Shown one piece after another: positions 6,650 to 9,406 of a DNA stretch of 9,406 bases. The notes under the pieces were generated by a model, which saw only the letters and a program-made list of their open reading frames with translations, searched no databases and had not been told where the DNA came from. The position numbers and the translations under genes were made by a program. The first letter of the stretch is position 1, and every line of letters begins with the position of its first letter. The stretch is from Candidatus Limimorpha equi. Its GTDB lineage: Bacteria; Bacteroidota; Bacteroidia; Bacteroidales; F082. The stretch spans positions 1 to 9,406 of the forward strand of contig JAGHSL010000347.1 in NCBI GenBank assembly GCA_018065885.1, in the 5' to 3' direction.

Positions 6650-8875
6650 ATGAAAAACATTTATCGTATGTTTCTGACCGTTGCCTTGATGGTGGGCATC
6701 GTCAGTGCAAATGCACAAAACCACCAGCCTAACCGCTGCACCATCACCAATGGGAATCGCTCCTATACTGTGGAAGCCTCCGTTAACACCATGATTAATA
6801 AAGTGAGCGAAAACATTGTTACTACAAGTATTGGTGGAATTGAGAACAACAGTGTCCGTGCCAATGCTGAAACTCACAATTTATTCATTAGACCGGAAGG
6901 TGATTGGAATGCTATGAGAATTATTGGCCCCAATGGTTTCATGCAATACATCATGGTTTTTATGCAAGATGAATTCAATGCTGCCGTGGAAGAAGGAGAC
7001 TATATCATTTTCATTGAAGGACAAAAGACGGTCAATGGTCAACAAGCACTCTGCTGGTTAGGATATGAAATTAATGTTTCGCAAGATGTAACGATGAATC
7101 CATCATTTGATGAGGCCAGATTTCATATCAACATAGAGGGAAAAGATGAAAATGGCAATTCCGTGCAGCAGAATCCTTGCATTGACAATTATTTGGAAAT
7201 CTTTGTTGGTTTTAAGGAATACGGAGCGGGTATGTCATATCCTGTGTTTGATGGAAACTCATCAGATGTTTTATGCAATGAGTTAGGTGATAGTTTTACG
7301 GTAGCCGCTTCACAACGCATTAATGTTGAAAATCAGACTGCTTATTTCATCAATTATCCAACTCATTTTGGCAAGTTAGATGGTGATTTGCTAATGAGTA
7401 ACGACCCTTCAGAATTAAAATCAGACCTGTTTTATTTCAATCTTAGGAACAATAACAGCGGGAACAATATATCATTTTACAGTGTTGATTTCACAAGGTA
7501 TTGCATTTCTCAGAATAGCAACACTAATTATTGGACAGCCTTCCAAGGTTGGAACCTTGATTTGACATTTGATCCCTCATTGCCTATCCGTATAGTTACC
7601 GATAATATAATAGAGGATCCGAGTGTAAATTATGATTATGGTTTTTGTGTAGTAAAACCTTATGTCACTGTATATGAAAACCATACATCTGACCCAACTC
7701 AATATGTTAGTTATAGCGAACAGATGGTTTCGCCTGGTGTGTACATGAATAACGAACACAAATGGATTAGAGAACCATTTGGTAACATGCCTTATCTATA
7801 TAATTTGAAGGCTATGGAATATTTTGATCCAATGATCCAAACACCAGCTGCAAATGTAGTGCCGATGGGACAACCAAATTATTTGGGCGAACGCACTCCT
7901 ATCCTTTATTATCAGGCAGAGAACTTTAATGCTTCCACATCGCTCTATGGCATGGACTATTTAGCTGGTCAAATGCAGTTCATAAGTGATAATGGTTGCA
8001 TTCGCAAAAGCGACGAATGTGCGATTGTAACAATCATGGCAAATGGTAATGAAATCTTCAACGATAGTCTATATCGTTTCAATGAAAACTTTATGTTTCC
8101 TGTTGAAGGACCTTGCGCCGTTGATATGGAAATCACTGACAATTATCTTATAGACGATGGTGTAGAAAAATTCAACAATACAAGAATTTCATTCGACTTA
8201 AACCGTGATGATGCCATGCCTCCAACCATGACCATACTTAAAGTGATGAATGCAGAAGGTGTTGAAAATGTATTTTTACCTGATTATGCAAATTCGAACA
8301 TCAATTTTGCTGCTGGTGATTTTGATGTACACGATGCAGGTGGTTGGTTCGACAAAATGCTTTACAAGGCAAAACCATCAGTTGAAGTTTTCTATGCCAT
8401 AGCAAATGGTGATTGGATGCCGTTGGAATGCACCGAAAATGAAGAACTTTTCCATGTAAACTATGGCAACGTATTCACCATTGAACTTTCCCAACTCGAT
8501 GAAAGTGTTCTTAATCAATGGGTAAACCTTAAGTTCGTTGTCACTGATGAAGCAGGCAACAGCCAAGTGCAGGAACTCAGCAATGTGTTCTATGTGGGTC
8601 AACATACTTCCGTCAACGAAGCTACAACTCTCACTTCCACCGTCTATCCAAACCCATTCACCAATGAAGTCCGCATCAATGCAGCAGAAACCGTCAACGG
8701 CAACGCTTCAATCAGCGTGTTCAATGTTCTTGGCGAACAGGTCATCAGCAAGGTTATGAATTGCAGCGAGACCACAAGCTTCAGCATCGATGGCAGCAGC
8801 CTCAACGCTGGCATCTACTTCTACAGCATCGCTACTGAAAAGGGCACACTTCAGGGAAGAATAGTGAAAGAGTAA
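6650..8875 (+). CDS. Secreted T9SS type A sorting-domain protein, unknown function (module B cargo)
   Basis: This 741-residue protein is a diverged paralog of the one at 2421. Residues 1-23 form a signal peptide ending ANAQ. The N-terminal region shares HNLFIRPEGDW with the paralog. The middle (about 180-400) is poorly conserved. The second half resumes clear similarity with YLGERTPILYY (near 411), NGCIRKS (near 448), FDLNRDDAMPPTMTILKVM (near 516), PSVEVFYAI (near 575) and VVTDEAGNSQVQEL (near 630). Residues about 655-741 are the T9SS type A sorting domain with VYPNPF, FNVLGEQV, LNAGIYFYSI and the end GRIVKE. It is expected to be exported through the outer membrane by T9SS. No enzymatic motif is recognisable. 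The EVFYAI to AGNSQVQ segment has the look of an Ig-like beta sandwich. It has its own promoter and a strong terminator, so it can be transcribed as a single gene. Confidence 0.85.
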   Translation: MKNIYRMFLTVALMVGIVSANAQNHQPNRCTITNGNRSYTVEASVNTMINKVSENIVTTSIGGIENNSVRANAETHNLFIRPEGDWNAMRIIGPNGFMQYIMVFMQDEFNAAVEEGDYIIFIEGQKTVNGQQALCWLGYEINVSQDVTMNPSFDEARFHINIEGKDENGNSVQQNPCIDNYLEIFVGFKEYGAGMSYPVFDGNSSDVLCNELGDSFTVAASQRINVENQTAYFINYPTHFGKLDGDLLMSNDPSELKSDLFYFNLRNNNSGNNISFYSVDFTRYCISQNSNTNYWTAFQGWNLDLTFDPSLPIRIVTDNIIEDPSVNYDYGFCVVKPYVTVYENHTSDPTQYVSYSEQMVSPGVYMNNEHKWIREPFGNMPYLYNLKAMEYFDPMIQTPAANVVPMGQPNYLGERTPILYYQAENFNASTSLYGMDYLAGQMQFISDNGCIRKSDECAIVTIMANGNEIFNDSLYRFNENFMFPVEGPCAVDMEITDNYLIDDGVEKFNNTRISFDLNRDDAMPPTMTILKVMNAEGVENVFLPDYANSNINFAAGDFDVHDAGGWFDKMLYKAKPSVEVFYAIANGDWMPLECTENEELFHVNYGNVFTIELSQLDESVLNQWVNLKFVVTDEAGNSQVQELSNVFYVGQHTSVNEATTLTSTVYPNPFTNEVRINAAETVNGNASISVFNVLGEQVISKVMNCSETTSFSIDGSSLNAGIYFYSIATEKGTLQGRIVKE
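8785..8841 (+). repeat. 57-bp perfect direct repeat in the sorting domain, copy 2
   Basis: Identical to 4466-4522. It encodes the same conserved sorting-domain segment with the same codons, unlike the neighbouring sequence, where synonymous differences are common. Confidence 0.9.
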
Positions 8876-8907
8876 AACTTTTTTCACTATTATACCGAAA
8901 ATGACAG

Positions 8908-8942
8908 AACGCCGGAGGTTTTTCCTTCGGCGTTTGTTTTTT
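8908..8942 (+). terminator. Intrinsic terminator after the module B cargo gene
   Basis: AACGCCGGAGG (8908-8918) pairs with CCTTCGGCGTT (8924-8934) in an 11-bp stem with one G-U pair and a 5-T loop, followed by TGTTTTTT. It lies between convergent genes. On the minus strand the stem is not followed by a long T-run, so it works best for the plus strand. Confidence 0.85.
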
Positions 8943-8984
8943 ATGGTTTGCGGTCTGCCGAATCAAGAGCGGCGGTCGCTATTC

Positions 8985-9406
8985 TCATCCTTCTCCCATC
9001 TCCGCATCCAACCCCTCATCCTTTTTCTCCGCAACGCTCTTGGTCATCTTCACCGTCGAGGCATCTTGTTTTTTCTGCATCTTCTGCTTTTTCCTTCTTA
9101 GTGCAACCTTGCGCCTCTTGGCCTGGTCGCTTAGGATAAGCTGAAACATTCTCAGCATGGGGCCATAGGCTTCGGCATCGACACACGACATGGCTTTAAG
9201 ATAGTCACCGATTTTGTTCATCAGTTGCGCCACATTGCGCTTCAAAGACTGCAATTGCGGGCTGTTTTTTGCTGCAACAGCGGATTCTACCATTTCTTCA
9301 CGGCGTTTCGACACATCTTCTCTTGCTTGCTCGAGGAGCGACAAGCGGCCCGACAATTCGGGTATGGCTTCAACATGAAGCAGCATCTCTGGTGTCGTCA
9401 ATTTGT
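8985..9406 (-). CDS. Charged helical protein, C-terminal part (partial; possibly DUF6261-like)
   Basis: An open frame of about 140 codons enters from the right edge and stops at the TGA at 8987-8985. A TTG at 9401 could be read as a start, but the frame stays open to the window end, so the gene more likely begins outside it. The visible protein is almost entirely alpha-helical and charged (LSGRLSLLEQAREDVSKRREE; QSLKRNVAQLMNKIGDYLKAM; AEAYGPMLRMFQLILSDQAK), ending in a very basic stretch (KRRKVALRRKKQKMQKK) and an acidic tip. The pattern of a long helix, a VDAEAY turn and another long helix recalls the C-terminal half of Bacteroidales DUF6261-type proteins. That comparison is from memory and uncertain. 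The function is unknown. It converges on module B and is probably not part of it. Confidence 0.6.
   Translation of the reverse strand, partial: KLTTPEMLLHVEAIPELSGRLSLLEQAREDVSKRREEMVESAVAAKNSPQLQSLKRNVAQLMNKIGDYLKAMSCVDAEAYGPMLRMFQLILSDQAKRRKVALRRKKQKMQKKQDASTVKMTKSVAEKKDEGLDAEMGEG

Noticed and set aside
8901..9139. Two plus-strand ORFs (8901-9101 and 8948-9139)
   Set aside because: They overlap the terminator hairpin or run antisense to the better-supported minus-strand gene. They are rich in Ser, Pro, Leu and Phe, as expected from the complement of a Lys/Glu-rich coding region.
9399..9401. TTG as the start codon of the right-edge gene
   Set aside because: The frame is open to the window end without an upstream stop and no promoter is visible, so the codon is more likely an internal leucine.
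1..9406. CRISPR arrays, tRNA or rRNA genes, IS ends, integrase sites
   Set aside because: No regularly spaced repeats of CRISPR type, no tRNA-like cloverleaf or rRNA sequence, and no transposase or integrase coding sequence was seen on either strand.

Overview
The window looks like chromosome of a Bacteroidota (probably Bacteroidales) bacterium. Four things point there: a C-terminal type IX secretion (T9SS type A) sorting domain on two proteins, TAnnTTTG-type -7 promoter elements, signal peptides ending in A-Q, and weak or absent Shine-Dalgarno sequences. Nothing in it looks like phage, IS elements or CRISPR.

Layout. Positions 1-208 (minus strand) hold the N-terminal part of an HD-domain protein. 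Positions 209-502 are non-coding, with a possible small two-hairpin RNA at about 383-447. From about 503 to 8942 there are two tandem, same-direction copies of a two-gene module. Module A is a regulator at 572-2263 and a secreted T9SS protein at 2421-4556, closed by a strong terminator at 4605. Module B is a regulator at 4760-6502 and a secreted T9SS protein at 6650-8875, closed by a strong terminator at 8908. The right edge (8985-9406, minus strand) is the C-terminal part of a charged, helical protein converging on module B.

How the genes may work together. Each regulator has a signal peptide, a TPR-rich domain predicted to be periplasmic, one membrane helix, a short coiled coil and a C-terminal LuxR/GerE-like helix-turn-helix. 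It therefore looks like a membrane-spanning one-component transcription factor. The gene after it encodes a 711- or 741-residue protein with a signal peptide and a T9SS sorting domain, expected at the cell surface or outside the cell. Each cargo gene has its own promoter (TTG-N19/20-TAnnTTTG). Upstream of both cargo promoters lie three ACC(T/A) half-sites at nearly the same distances from the -7 box (77/66/45 and 78/67/45 bp). My inference is that the regulator controls its neighbouring cargo through these repeats.

The two modules are diverged paralogs, but two blocks are perfectly identical. One is 99 bp covering the regulator -7 box, 5' UTR and first ten codons. The other is 57 bp coding for part of the sorting domain. 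This suggests recent homogenisation or strong nucleotide-level constraint. The function of the secreted proteins is not recognisable from sequence.
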